Below, in pieces: positions 18,065-27,034 of a stretch of DNA of 64,000 bases. The notes beneath the pieces are model-generated. The model was not told the origin of the DNA, ran no database searches, and saw only the letters and a program-made list of their open reading frames with translations. The translations under genes were made by a program, and so were the position numbers. The DNA is from Burkholderiaceae bacterium 26 (GTDB taxonomy: Bacteria; Pseudomonadota; Gammaproteobacteria; Burkholderiales; Burkholderiaceae), in NCBI GenBank assembly GCA_000955795.1, contig JYOB01000001.1:435823-499822 (forward strand). Direction: 5' to 3'. Every line of letters starts with the position of its first letter. The stretch's first letter is position 1.

Positions 18065-18178
18065 CTTGATGTCTCCTCCAGTCGAGCGGGCTTCTATGAG
18101 CGACCCGCAATGCGCTGGATTGAAGGGCAATAGTAGGAGCGGTCGGGCCGATTCCGCCTCTCGCTTTTTTTCATGGCT

Positions 18179-18193
18179 ATAGCTGTTGGCTAT
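18179..18193. promoter_or_regulatory. LysR-type operator (T-N11-A box) between divergent genes
   Basis: ATAGC and GCTAT form perfect five-base arms around TGTTG and satisfy the T-N11-A rule of LysR regulators. It lies 114 bases upstream of the MHS start and 126 bases before the LysR start. Confidence 0.65.
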
Positions 18194-18319
18194 GGCGGGA
18201 GCGCGCATCCGAGCCTGCTCGGCTAGTCCAACGGTCGCCCCCGGAGGATTCCGCAGTACAGTTGCTGGCTGGCGGTGCGGCATGCCAGCTCTTCGCTGCG
18301 CCGTGTATCAAGGACACCT

Positions 18320-19237
18320 ATGAAGCTCAACCAGCTACGCGCACTGGTCACCGTTGCCGAGACGGGCAGCATCCAGGAGGCTTCGCGCCTGCTTCACATC
18401 ACGCAGCCCGCGCTCAGCAAGGCCATCAAGGAGCTGGAAACCAGCGTGGGCGCAACGCTGTTCGTACGCTCCAGCAAGGGCATCCGGCTTACGCCGTATG
18501 GCCAGCGCCTGGTCGGGCATGCACGCTTGATCAACGAAAGCGTCAAGCGCGCACGAGAAGACCTGGAAGACATGAAAGGGGCGGTGACGAGCGAATTGAC
18601 GGTGGGCGTCACCCCCGTCACCGCGCTCATCGGGCCGGTGGCTGACTGCCTCGTAACCTTCCGGCGCGAATTTCCCAATGCGCGGTTGCGCATCCTGGAG
18701 GCACGTCCGGGCCAATTGCTGGAACTGCTGCGCGAGGGCGCCATCGACTTTGCGCTGACGTCTCAGTTGCAGACGGGGGAACGCGGGTTCGACCACACCG
18801 TGGTCTGCCGCGCGCAGACGTTGATCGGCGTACGCAAGGGCCACCCGTTGCGCGGCCACCAGCCCCTGCGTGCCTTGCAGCAAGAAGAGTGGCTTGCCCC
18901 AGATTCGCTTACTGACGAGCACTCGCCGCTGTACCGTCTGTTTGCCGATGCCGGTCTCGCCCCGCCCGAACGCGTGGTCGAATGCAACTCCATGACGCTG
19001 CTGCTCGAGCTGTGCTGGAAATCGGACGCCCTGCTTCTGCTGTCGAGCGAATCGACGCGCTCGCCCATCATCCGTCAGACGATCGACTTTATCGAGACCG
19101 ATCAGCCAATGCCCGAGCGCGTCATCTCGCTGCTCACGCGAGACCGCCACGTTCTGACAGCGCTCGGCGCGCGCTTGCATGACGCGCTGGCACAGGCGCT
19201 GCGGCAGGCGTATCCGGAGCGGCCAACGCAGCCGTAA
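18320..19237 (+). CDS. LysR-family regulator divergent from the MHS/M20 operon
   Basis: 305 residues from ATG 18320, with AGGACACCT upstream. The HTH is MKLNQLRALVTVAETGSIQE followed by ASRLLHITQPALSKAIKELE. The effector domain begins at about residue 92 (SELTVGVTPVTALIGPVADC) and resembles the GbpR/CbpR branch that senses sugars or aromatic acids. Divergence from the transporter-amidohydrolase pair, with a T-N11-A box between them, makes it their likely regulator and probably an autoregulator. The inducer is unknown. Confidence 0.88.
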   Translation: MKLNQLRALVTVAETGSIQEASRLLHITQPALSKAIKELETSVGATLFVRSSKGIRLTPYGQRLVGHARLINESVKRAREDLEDMKGAVTSELTVGVTPVTALIGPVADCLVTFRREFPNARLRILEARPGQLLELLREGAIDFALTSQLQTGERGFDHTVVCRAQTLIGVRKGHPLRGHQPLRALQQEEWLAPDSLTDEHSPLYRLFADAGLAPPERVVECNSMTLLLELCWKSDALLLLSSESTRSPIIRQTIDFIETDQPMPERVISLLTRDRHVLTALGARLHDALAQALRQAYPERPTQP

Positions 19238-19259
19238 ACCAGCGCGGTTCTGCGCCCAT

Positions 19260-20564
19260 TCAGGCGCGCGCCAGCGCCTGATCCAGATCGGCGAGCAGAT
19301 CATCGATGTGCTCGATACCGATCGACAACCGGATCGTCTCCTGCCGCACGCCAGCCTTGGCCAGCTCGGCTTCCGAGAGCTGGCGATGCGTGGTCGATGC
19401 CGGATGCGTGGCCAACGACTTCGCGTCGCCAATGTTCACCAGCCGCGTGAACAACTGCAGTGCATCCTGGAAGCGCGCGCCAGCGGCAAAGCCGCCCTTC
19501 ACGCCAAACGTAAGCAGCCCCGGCGCCTTGCCAGACTGGTATTTCTGAACCAGCGCGTGGTCGAGATGATCCTCCAGGCTGGCATGGTTGACCCACTCCA
19601 CCCTGGCGTGGCCGCGCAGATACCGGGCGATGTGCGCCGCGTTCTGCGTGATGCGGTCGATGCGCAGGCCCAGCGTTTCGATGCCCTGCAGGATCAGGAA
19701 CGCGTTGAACGGCGACAGCGCCGCGCCGGTATTGCGCAGCGGCACCACGCGGGCGCGGCCAATGTAGGCCGCGTCGCCCAGGGCTTCCGTATAGACGACG
19801 CCGTGGTAGCTCACGTCCGGTTCGTTCAGGCGCTTGAAGCGCGCCTTGTGCTTGGCCCACGGAAACTTGCCGGAATCGACGATCGCACCGCCCAGGCTTG
19901 TGCCGTGGCCGCCCAGATACTTCGTCAGCGAATGCACAACGATGTCGGCGCCGTGCTCGAAGGGCCGCGTCAGGTATGGCGTGGGCACAGTGTTGTCGAC
20001 GATGAGCGGCACGCCGTGGCGGTGCGCGATCTCGGCCAGCGCGGCAATGTCCGTGATGTTGCCTAGCGGGTTGCCGACCGTCTCAGCAAAGATGGCCTTG
20101 GTGCGGTCGTCGATCAGCGCTTCGAACGATGCGGGGTCACGCGGGTCGGCAAATCGCGTGGTGATGCCCGACTGCGGCAGCGTGTGCGCAAAGAGGTTGT
20201 AGGTGCCGCCGTACAGCGTGCTGGCCGAGACGATGTTGTCGCCCGCTTCCGCAATCGTCTGGATCGCGTATGTCACGGCCGCCTGCCCCGACGCCAGCGC
20301 CAGCGCCCCGATGCCGCCTTCGAGTGCGGCAATGCGCTTCTCCAGCACATCGTTGGTCGGGTTCATGATGCGCGAGTAGATGTTGCCCGGCACCTTCAGG
20401 TCGAACAGATCGGCGCCGTGCTGCGTGTCGTCAAACGCAAACGCAACGGTCTGGTAGATCGGTACCGCCACCGCGCGGGTGGTCGGGTCTGCGCTGTAAC
20501 CGCCGTGGACAGCCACGGTGTCGAGTTTCCAGGCGGAGGCGGTGCTCAAGGACGGCTGCGTCAT
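19260..20564 (-). CDS. metY: O-acetylhomoserine sulfhydrylase
   Basis: 434 residues from ATG 20564, preceded by CCGGAGACGCACC. It is a fold-type I PLP enzyme of the Cys/Met metabolism family. The PLP lysine lies in VHSLTKYLGGHGTSLGG (about 205-221). Upstream are YQTVAFAFDD, SRIMNPTNDVLEKRIAALEG and FAETVGNPLGNITDI, all typical of MetY. It makes homocysteine from O-acetylhomoserine and sulfide, so it supports methionine synthesis by direct sulfhydrylation. The gene is divergent from a HypT-like LysR regulator. MetY is favoured over MetZ or MetB by length and by the FGVKGG region, but the sulfur donor is not proven by sequence. Confidence 0.9.
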   Translation of the reverse strand: MTQPSLSTASAWKLDTVAVHGGYSADPTTRAVAVPIYQTVAFAFDDTQHGADLFDLKVPGNIYSRIMNPTNDVLEKRIAALEGGIGALALASGQAAVTYAIQTIAEAGDNIVSASTLYGGTYNLFAHTLPQSGITTRFADPRDPASFEALIDDRTKAIFAETVGNPLGNITDIAALAEIAHRHGVPLIVDNTVPTPYLTRPFEHGADIVVHSLTKYLGGHGTSLGGAIVDSGKFPWAKHKARFKRLNEPDVSYHGVVYTEALGDAAYIGRARVVPLRNTGAALSPFNAFLILQGIETLGLRIDRITQNAAHIARYLRGHARVEWVNHASLEDHLDHALVQKYQSGKAPGLLTFGVKGGFAAGARFQDALQLFTRLVNIGDAKSLATHPASTTHRQLSEAELAKAGVRQETIRLSIGIEHIDDLLADLDQALARA

Positions 20565-20681
20565 GGTGCGTCTCCGGAAGGTTGGTCCGGCGAGCATATG
20601 GGCAGCCCTGCGGTTGGGGGAACGACCGTTTTTGTCTTTGGTTATGCGCGAAGCGCCGGAATGCAGACGCCGCATGCGGTC

Positions 20682-20696
20682 ATGCGGATCTCGCAT
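20682..20696. promoter_or_regulatory. LysR-type operator between metY and the HypT-like gene
   Basis: ATGCG and CGCAT are exact inverted arms around GATCT and fit T-N11-A. The site is 118 bases from the metY start and 82 bases before the LysR start. Confidence 0.6.
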
Positions 20697-20777
20697 ACCT
20701 AGGGTAAACACGTGCCATCTGGCGCGAGCCGAACGGATAGCCTCCACAGCATTGAACGCACCGCGCCGGAGGGGGAC

Positions 20778-21677
20778 ATGGAAGTCAAATGGATCGAGGA
20801 CTTTATTGCCCTCACGCAGCACCAGAGCTTTTCGCGGGCGGCGGAAATCCGCAATGTCACCCAGTCCGGCTTCAGCCGGCGTATCCAGGCGCTTGAGCAG
20901 TGGGTGGGCGCCGAGCTGGTGGATCGCAGCACCTATCCGCCCACATTGACGGCAGCCGGGCGCCTGTTTGAAGAGGCCGCGGATGACGTGCTGAGCAAGC
21001 TGATCGACACACGCGCCATCATTCGCTCCGAGCACCGCATGCCCGGGCCGGGGCTGCAGATTGCAGCGGGTCACACCATCTCATTGAACTGCCTGCCCAC
21101 CTGGTTGGCGACGGTCGGCAAGCACATCGGCAACCTGCGCGCGCGCATTATTCCGGGCAATGTGCACGACTCGGTGCTCATGCTGGTCAACGGCTCCTGC
21201 GACCTGATGTTTGCGTACGACCACCCCAACCTGCCGCTGCATCTTGACCCGATCAAGTACCCCAGCCTGACGGTCGGGCGCGACACCTTCATGCCGGTCA
21301 GCAAGCCCAATGCGCGGCTAGGGCCCATGCACCGCCTGCCCGGCACGGCCAACCGGCCGCTGCCGCTCATCTCTTACACCCCCACGAGCTATTTCGGCCG
21401 TTGCCTGGCGCTGCTGTTGAGCCAGGCCGATGCGCAACCGTTCCTGCGGCTCGACTATGAATCCGACATGGCCGAAATGCTCAAGAAGATGCTGCTCGCC
21501 GGTGAAGGCATTGCCTGGCTGCCAAAGAGTTCGATCGAGGCGGAGCTTGCCGCCGGCATATTGGTGCCGGCCGGCAGCCCGACCTGGTCGCTCGATCTGG
21601 ACCTGCGTGTGTATCGCAACCAGTACACGCGCAACGAGCTGCTGGAAAAACTCTGGCGCCATCTGAGCCTGCCCTGA
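20778..21677 (+). CDS. HypT-like LysR-family regulator
   Basis: 299 residues from ATG 20778, with GGAGGGGGAC upstream. The N-terminus (KWIEDFIALTQHQSFSRAAE, then RNVTQSGFSRRIQALEQWVG) closely follows the pattern I recall for E. coli HypT (YjiE), including the FSRRIxALEQ segment and a KW-x-x-DF start. The effector domain contains SDMAEMLKKMLLAGEGIAWL, matching the HypT region around one of its redox-active methionines. E. coli HypT is activated by hypochlorite through methionine oxidation and raises methionine and cysteine synthesis genes. Divergence from metY fits that. The regulatory claim is inference. Confidence 0.82.
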   Translation: MEVKWIEDFIALTQHQSFSRAAEIRNVTQSGFSRRIQALEQWVGAELVDRSTYPPTLTAAGRLFEEAADDVLSKLIDTRAIIRSEHRMPGPGLQIAAGHTISLNCLPTWLATVGKHIGNLRARIIPGNVHDSVLMLVNGSCDLMFAYDHPNLPLHLDPIKYPSLTVGRDTFMPVSKPNARLGPMHRLPGTANRPLPLISYTPTSYFGRCLALLLSQADAQPFLRLDYESDMAEMLKKMLLAGEGIAWLPKSSIEAELAAGILVPAGSPTWSLDLDLRVYRNQYTRNELLEKLWRHLSLP

Positions 21678-21886
21678 ACCTGCCTCGGCGGGCAGTTTGC
21701 TCGTTTACCCGAACTATGCGGCGCTCGCATGAGCCCTTGCGGGAGCCGCATCACGGCGCACGCTGCTGTTCCTACACTCCGTCCACGCAATGAAAGCCGA
21801 GCCGCAAAAACCGGTCGGCGTCGTGCGAAAGGCCACGGATTCGGTGTTCTCCGATTCCGGCAAGAGACCTCACTGGACGGAGCACC

Positions 21887-23176
21887 ATGAAAAAGAATCG
21901 CCTTACCGCAACCATCCTGGCAGGCATGCTGCTGGGCATCGCCGTGGGTTATGCGTGCCACAAGCTCGCACCCGACGCCAATGCCGCCAAAGCCATCGCC
22001 GGCTATTTCTCCATCATCACGGACATCTTCCTGCGGCTGATCAAGATGATCATCGCGCCGCTGGTATTCGCCACGCTGGTCTCGGGCCTGGCCGGCATGG
22101 AGGGCACGCAGGCCGTGCGGCGCATCGGCTTGCGCTCCATCGCGTGGTTTGTTTGCGCGTCGCTGATCTCGCTGGCGCTGGGGCTGGTGCTGGCCAACGT
22201 GCTGCAGCCGGGGGCGGGGCTGAACATGACGCCCAACGCCGCTGATGTTGCCACCGGCCTGAACACCGCCGGCCTGAACTTCAAGGATTTCATCACCCAC
22301 GCGTTCCCCACCAGCGTGCTGGATGCCATGGCACGCAACGACATCCTGCAGATCCTGGTGTTCTCGGTGTTCTTTGGCGTGGTGCTGGGCGTGCTCAAGG
22401 GCGACGAACGTGTCGCGCCGCTGTCGCGCGCCATCGATGCCCTCGTGCCGGCCATGCTCAAGCTGACCGACTACGTCATGGCGCTGGCGCCCATCGGCGT
22501 GTTCGGCGCCATTGCCTCGGCCATTACGCTGCATGGCCTGGATGTGCTGGCGACTTACGGCAAGCTGGTCGGCAGCTTCTACCTGGGGCTGGCGCTGCTG
22601 CTGTCCATCCTGATCGGCATCGGCCACATCTTCCTGGGGCGCCAGACGTGGGCGTTGCTCAAGGCGATTCGCGAGCCGGCCATGCTGGCGTTCTCTACCG
22701 CCAGCAGCGAGGCGGCCTACCCGCGCCTGACCGAAAAGCTAGAGGCCTTTGGCGTCGACAAGAAGGTCGTCGGTTTCACGCTGCCGCTGGGCTACGCGTT
22801 CAACCTTGATGGCTCGATGATGTATCAGACGTTTGCTGCCCTCTTCATCGCACAGGCGTTTGGCGTGGAGATGTCGCTGTCGCAGCAGATCCTCATGCTG
22901 CTGGTACTGATGCTCAGCAGCAAAGGGATGGCAGGCGTGGCACGCGGCTCGGTGGTGGTGGTGGCAGCGGTGGCGCCGATGTTCCATCTGCCGCCCTCGG
23001 GCGTGGTGCTGATCCTGGCCATCGATCAGATCCTGGACATGGGCCGCACCGCCACCAACGTGGTCGGCAACAGCATCGCCACCACGGCCATTGCCAAGTG
23101 GGAAGCACGCCGGGCCGCGCGTGAGCAAACGCCAAGTTTCGACGGCCTCTCCAACATTCCGGGCGAAGTGAAATGA
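21887..23176 (+). CDS. Dicarboxylate/amino acid:cation symporter (DAACS family)
   Basis: 429 residues, the usual size of GltP/DctA proteins. Hallmarks are FLRLIKMIIAPLVFATLVSG near the N-terminus, the serine-rich hairpin AFSTASSEAAYPRL, PLGYAFNLDGSMMYQTFAAL with the cation/substrate-binding NLDG motif, and the C-terminal DQILDMGRTATNVVGNSIAT. It imports C4-dicarboxylates or acidic amino acids with protons or sodium. The stop overlaps the racemase start (ATGA at 23173-23176), and the third gene is aspartase, so aspartate is the probable cargo. There is a 209-base leader upstream with no second gene. Confidence 0.9.
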   Translation: MKKNRLTATILAGMLLGIAVGYACHKLAPDANAAKAIAGYFSIITDIFLRLIKMIIAPLVFATLVSGLAGMEGTQAVRRIGLRSIAWFVCASLISLALGLVLANVLQPGAGLNMTPNAADVATGLNTAGLNFKDFITHAFPTSVLDAMARNDILQILVFSVFFGVVLGVLKGDERVAPLSRAIDALVPAMLKLTDYVMALAPIGVFGAIASAITLHGLDVLATYGKLVGSFYLGLALLLSILIGIGHIFLGRQTWALLKAIREPAMLAFSTASSEAAYPRLTEKLEAFGVDKKVVGFTLPLGYAFNLDGSMMYQTFAALFIAQAFGVEMSLSQQILMLLVLMLSSKGMAGVARGSVVVVAAVAPMFHLPPSGVVLILAIDQILDMGRTATNVVGNSIATTAIAKWEARRAAREQTPSFDGLSNIPGEVK

Positions 23177-24654
23177 CAGCACCGCACGCGCGTCGCTCGC
23201 TAGGCGTGATCGGCGGGCTGGGGGCGCTGGCCAGCGCAGACGTGTTCTTCAAGCTGATCCAGTCCACCCCGGCCAGCACCGATGCCGAGCATCTCGACAT
23301 CGTGTTCGAGCAGCATCCGTTTTCTCAGGCAGGCCACACGACGGCAGCCACCACGGAGCGCAAGCTCTACATCTTCGATCTGATCCGCGATTTCCAGCGG
23401 CGCGGCATCGGGGCGGTGGTGCTGCCCTGCTTTTTGAGCCACACCTTCATTGACGAGCTGACCGCCAATTCGCCGTTGCCGATCGTCGACATGATGGCGG
23501 GGCTGCGTAGCCACGTGCGGCGCAAGTTTCCGGCCGCGCGCCGCATCGGGGTACTCGCTTCGGACACCACGCGCAGCAAGCGTTTGTTCGAGCGCTACTT
23601 CAATGCGCCCGAGTTCGACGTCGTCCACCCGCGCGTTGACGGCATCGATCGCGTGACCGAAGCCGTGTACGCCCCCGACGGGATCAAAAGCGGCAACCTG
23701 CGCGGGCGCCCCATCGGGCTCTTGCGCGACGCCTGCGCCGATCTTGTTGAGCAGCGTGTCGACCTGATCCTGCCAGGGCTGACCGAGATCGCCCTGGTGC
23801 TCGACGAGCTTGGGCCCCTTGGCGTGTCCATCGTCGATTCCAACCTGGCCTACGCGCAGTACGTGGTGTCGGGGCAGCACGATGCGCCTGGCAAGCTGTT
23901 CAAGGTGGGTGTGGTGGGCGGCGTGGGGCCCGCCGCCACGGTCGACTTCATGCAGAAAATTGTGCGCAACACGCCGGCCACGCGTGACCAAGACCACATC
24001 AAGCTGCTGGTCGAGCAGAACCCGCAGATTCCCGATCGCACCGAAAACCTCATCGGCGAAGGTCCGGACCCGACCATCTCGCTGTATGCCACATGCCGCA
24101 AGCTGGAAGCGGGCGACGCCGACATCATCGCCATTCCGTGCAACACGGCACATGCGTACGTTGAGCGCGTACAGCCGTATCTCGGCATTCCGATCGTCAA
24201 CATGCTGACCGTGACGGCCGAGCATATCCGCAACACGTTTCCGGCCTTGCGCAAGGTCGGCCTGCTGGCAACCTCCGGCACGGTGGCCAGCGGTGTGTAC
24301 CGCAAGGCGCTGGAGGCGGCCGGCCTTGAGCAAGTGGTGCCCAGCACCGAGCAGCAAGCCCGTGTGATGAACGCCATCTATGGCCCGCAGGGCGTGAAAG
24401 CGGGCTGCACTACAGGCGCCTGCGTTGACGATCTGATGGCCGCCATTGACGAGTTGGCTGCGAGCGGCGTCGAGGTGGTGATTCTTGGCTGTACGGAACT
24501 GCCGCTGCTGCTGCCACACGCCAGCGTCAACACATCTGAAGGCCGGCTCGTCACGCTGATCGACCCGACCGATGTTCTGGCGCAGCACTGCGTTGCGCGC
24601 GCCCTCGCCCACCCTTCTCCATCGCATTCCAACGCTTCATTACAAACGACATGA
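23173..24654 (+). CDS. Two-domain aspartate/glutamate racemase-family protein
   Basis: 493 residues, about twice the usual 230 to 250, made of two tandem racemase domains. The N-terminal domain (about 8-238) starts LGVIGGLGALASAD and has Cys86 in VLPCFLS, but Gly202 where the second catalytic cysteine should be (LPGLTEIAL). The C-terminal domain (about 243-475) starts VGVVGGVGPAATVD and has both cysteines, Cys323 in IPCNTAHAY and Cys440 in ILGCTELPL. PLP-independent racemases use a two-cysteine acid-base pair, so only the second domain should be fully active. Four-base overlaps with both neighbours place it between an acidic amino acid importer and aspartase. The likely job is interconverting D- and L-aspartate; other acids are possible. 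Confidence 0.88.
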   Translation: MTAPHARRSLGVIGGLGALASADVFFKLIQSTPASTDAEHLDIVFEQHPFSQAGHTTAATTERKLYIFDLIRDFQRRGIGAVVLPCFLSHTFIDELTANSPLPIVDMMAGLRSHVRRKFPAARRIGVLASDTTRSKRLFERYFNAPEFDVVHPRVDGIDRVTEAVYAPDGIKSGNLRGRPIGLLRDACADLVEQRVDLILPGLTEIALVLDELGPLGVSIVDSNLAYAQYVVSGQHDAPGKLFKVGVVGGVGPAATVDFMQKIVRNTPATRDQDHIKLLVEQNPQIPDRTENLIGEGPDPTISLYATCRKLEAGDADIIAIPCNTAHAYVERVQPYLGIPIVNMLTVTAEHIRNTFPALRKVGLLATSGTVASGVYRKALEAAGLEQVVPSTEQQARVMNAIYGPQGVKAGCTTGACVDDLMAAIDELAASGVEVVILGCTELPLLLPHASVNTSEGRLVTLIDPTDVLAQHCVARALAHPSPSHSNASLQTT

Positions 24655-26066
24655 CCCACCGTATCGAACACGACCTGCTCGGCGACCGCGAAGTCCCCAG
24701 CGACGCCTACTACGGCGTTCACACGCTGCGCGCGCTGGAGAATTTTCCGATTACCGGCACCCCCATTTCTGTCTATCCGCAGTTGCTCTGCGCACTGGCC
24801 AGCGTGAAGGCTGCCGCAGCGCTGGCCAACCATGAGCTGGGGCTGCTGGACAGCCTTCATGCCAACGCGATCGTGCACGCATGCGAGCGTGTGCGGGCGG
24901 GCGAGGCCCACGCGCATTTCGTCGTCGACGTCATCCAGGGTGGCGCAGGCACGTCCACCAACATGAACGCCAACGAGGTCATTGCCAACCTGGCGCTGGA
25001 GTCTCTTGGCCACGCGCGCGGCGACTACCAGCACTTGCACCCGAACGAACACGTCAACCTGAGCCAGAGCACGAACGACGTCTATCCGACCGCGCTGCGG
25101 ATTGCCGCGCACGAGGGCGTCCTGGCCCTGATCGAGGCCATGGGCGTATTGCGGCAAGCATTCGAGCGCAAAGCCGAGGCATTCCGCGGTGTGCTCAAGA
25201 TGGGCCGCACGCAGCTCCAGGACGCCGTGCCGATGACACTCGGCCAGGAGTTCAGCGCCTATGCCGTCATGCTGGGCGAAGACCAGGAACGCCTGGCCGA
25301 AGCAGCGGCATTGATGCGCGAGATCAACCTGGGTGCCACGGCCATCGGCACGGGCATCAACACACATCCGGACTATGCGGCCGCGGTCTGCCGGCATCTG
25401 GCGCGAATCACGGGCATTCCGCTGGTGACGTCGCACAACCTGGTGGAGGCCACGCAGGATGTGGGCGCGTTCGTTCAGCTCTCGGGCGTGCTCAAGCGGA
25501 CGGCGGTCAAGCTGTCGAAGACCTGCAACGACCTGCGGCTGCTCTCCAGCGGCCCACGCGCGGGGCTGGGCGAAATCAACCTGCCGCCCATGCAAGCGGG
25601 GTCGAGCATCATGCCTGGCAAGGTGAACCCGGTGATTCCGGAAGTCGTCAATCAGATTGCATTCGAGGTGATCGGCAATGACCTGACTGTCACCTTCGCC
25701 GCTGAGGCCGGGCAGCTTCAGCTCAACGCCTTCGAGCCCATCATTGCGCACAGCCTGTTCAAGAGCGTCTCGCACCTGCGCAACGGGTGCCTGACGCTGG
25801 CGGAAAAGTGCGTCGACGGCATTACCGCCAACGAGGCGCACCTGCGCGCCAATGTGGAGCACTCGATCGGCATCGTTACCGCGCTCAATCCGCACATTGG
25901 ATATGCGAATGCGACGGCGATTGCGCAGGAGGCGCTCATCAGCGGCACCAGCGTGTATCAGCTCGTGCTGGACAAACGCCTGCTCAGCCGCGAGGCGCTG
26001 GATGAGATTCTGCAGCCGGACATGCTGGCCCAGCCGCGTGCGGTGACGGCGGCCCGGGCGATTTGA
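24651..26066 (+). CDS. aspA: Aspartate ammonia-lyase
   Basis: 471 residues, normal for aspartase/fumarase family members. The family signature GSSIMPGKVNP is at about 317-327 with the catalytic SS pair at 318-319. Other conserved blocks are GGAGTSTNMNANEVIAN (about 104-120) and LSQSTNDVYPTALR (about 137-150). The start overlaps the racemase stop by ATGA. It converts L-aspartate to fumarate and ammonia. The KVNPVIPEVVNQ and NANEVIAN wording favours aspartase over class II fumarase, and the operon context supports it. It ends the three-gene catabolic operon and is convergent with the next gene block. Confidence 0.9.
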   Translation: MTHRIEHDLLGDREVPSDAYYGVHTLRALENFPITGTPISVYPQLLCALASVKAAAALANHELGLLDSLHANAIVHACERVRAGEAHAHFVVDVIQGGAGTSTNMNANEVIANLALESLGHARGDYQHLHPNEHVNLSQSTNDVYPTALRIAAHEGVLALIEAMGVLRQAFERKAEAFRGVLKMGRTQLQDAVPMTLGQEFSAYAVMLGEDQERLAEAAALMREINLGATAIGTGINTHPDYAAAVCRHLARITGIPLVTSHNLVEATQDVGAFVQLSGVLKRTAVKLSKTCNDLRLLSSGPRAGLGEINLPPMQAGSSIMPGKVNPVIPEVVNQIAFEVIGNDLTVTFAAEAGQLQLNAFEPIIAHSLFKSVSHLRNGCLTLAEKCVDGITANEAHLRANVEHSIGIVTALNPHIGYANATAIAQEALISGTSVYQLVLDKRLLSREALDEILQPDMLAQPRAVTAARAI

Positions 26067-26100
26067 CCGAACCGAGGCCGCAGAGCCGAAAAGGGAACGG

Positions 26101-27033
26101 TCAACCGAAGCCGTAAAGCTTCACCGGATTGGCGACAAAGATCATCTGTTGCCAATCCGCACGCCCGATCCACGCGGCAATCGTATCGACCAACGCGGCA
26201 TCGTCGGGCTTGTGCGCCTTCTCGGTCGGATGCGGCCAGTCAGTGCCCCAGAGCATCCGCTCGGGCGCCATGTTGATGAATGCCTTGGCCACGGGCTCTA
26301 CGTCCGCATAGGCTGGTGCACCTGTCTTGGTATCGACATATGGACCGGACAGCGTGATCCACGTGTTTCCCTTGTCGACCAGGCGTTGGGCTGTGCGCAT
26401 GGCGTCGGACTGCATGCCGCCCGGCTGCGGAACATGTGCAACGTGGTCGATGACCAGCGGACACGGCAGCGCAAGCAGATGCGGCTCCAGCGCGGGCAGC
26501 TTCGCGCCTTGCACGACAAGCTCGATATGCCACCCAAGTGCGCCGATGCGAGACGCCAGCGGCGCAAGCATGTCGACGGTGGTGGCGCCCGGATAGCTCA
26601 GGTTGAAGCGGATGGCCCGCACACCTGCCGCGTGCATCTCCGCAAGCTGGGCATCCGTCACGGAGGTATCGACCACCGCGACGCCGCGGGCATTTGGCCC
26701 GAAGCGCTTCAGCGCATCCAACGTGCAGCGGTTGTCCGTTCCGTACGTCGACGGCGTGACGACCACGTTGCGCCGCACGCCCAAGCGCGCCTGCACCTTG
26801 CGGTACTGCTCGATGCTCGCGTTGGGCGGCCGTAGCGTGGTGCCCGGGGCACTGGGGAATCGGTCATCGTAGATATGCATGTGGCAATCCACCGCGCCGG
26901 CCGGCAAGTTAAACGTGGGTGAGTCGCTACCGCTGGACCACAACTCTTCCGCCCCGGCGAGAGCCGGAACAGCGGCTGCCACGGCACTTGCCCCCGCCAT
27001 CTGCAGGAACTGCCTTCTATTGAGTGCGCTCAT
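26101..27033 (-). CDS. Tat-exported LigI-like amidohydrolase (lactonase type)
   Basis: 310 residues. A twin-arginine signal (NRRQFLQMAGASAVAAAVPA) with cleavage near ALAGA-E. The mature part is an amidohydrolase_2 TIM barrel starting AVDCHMHIYDDRFP. The blocks YGTDNRCTLDALKRFG, RGVAVVDTSVTDAQL, GVRAIRFNLS, CPLVIDHVAHVP and RMLWGTDWPHPTEK are those of 2-pyrone-4,6-dicarboxylate lactonase (LigI) and of galactarolactone isomerase. A Tat signal on such an enzyme is unusual, since LigI acts in the cytosol. The gene is last in a six-gene operon, one base after the MFS stop. A lactone of an aromatic or sugar acid is the likely class of substrate. Confidence 0.8.
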   Translation of the reverse strand: MSALNRRQFLQMAGASAVAAAVPALAGAEELWSSGSDSPTFNLPAGAVDCHMHIYDDRFPSAPGTTLRPPNASIEQYRKVQARLGVRRNVVVTPSTYGTDNRCTLDALKRFGPNARGVAVVDTSVTDAQLAEMHAAGVRAIRFNLSYPGATTVDMLAPLASRIGALGWHIELVVQGAKLPALEPHLLALPCPLVIDHVAHVPQPGGMQSDAMRTAQRLVDKGNTWITLSGPYVDTKTGAPAYADVEPVAKAFINMAPERMLWGTDWPHPTEKAHKPDDAALVDTIAAWIGRADWQQMIFVANPVKLYGFG

Positions 27034-27034
27034 G

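Noticed and set aside
21687..21700. GG-N10-GC pattern resembling a sigma-54 promoter upstream of the symporter gene.
   Set aside because: Only the invariant bases match, it lies about 190 bases from the start, and the same bases form a small hairpin (CTGCC/GGCAG) after the LysR stop, so a weak terminator is as likely. No sigma-54 activator gene is nearby.
23173..24654. Glutamate racemase MurI.
   Set aside because: MurI is a single-domain enzyme of about 270 residues with a different C-terminal Cys context (GCTHYP); this protein has GCTELP and two domains and lies in a catabolic operon.
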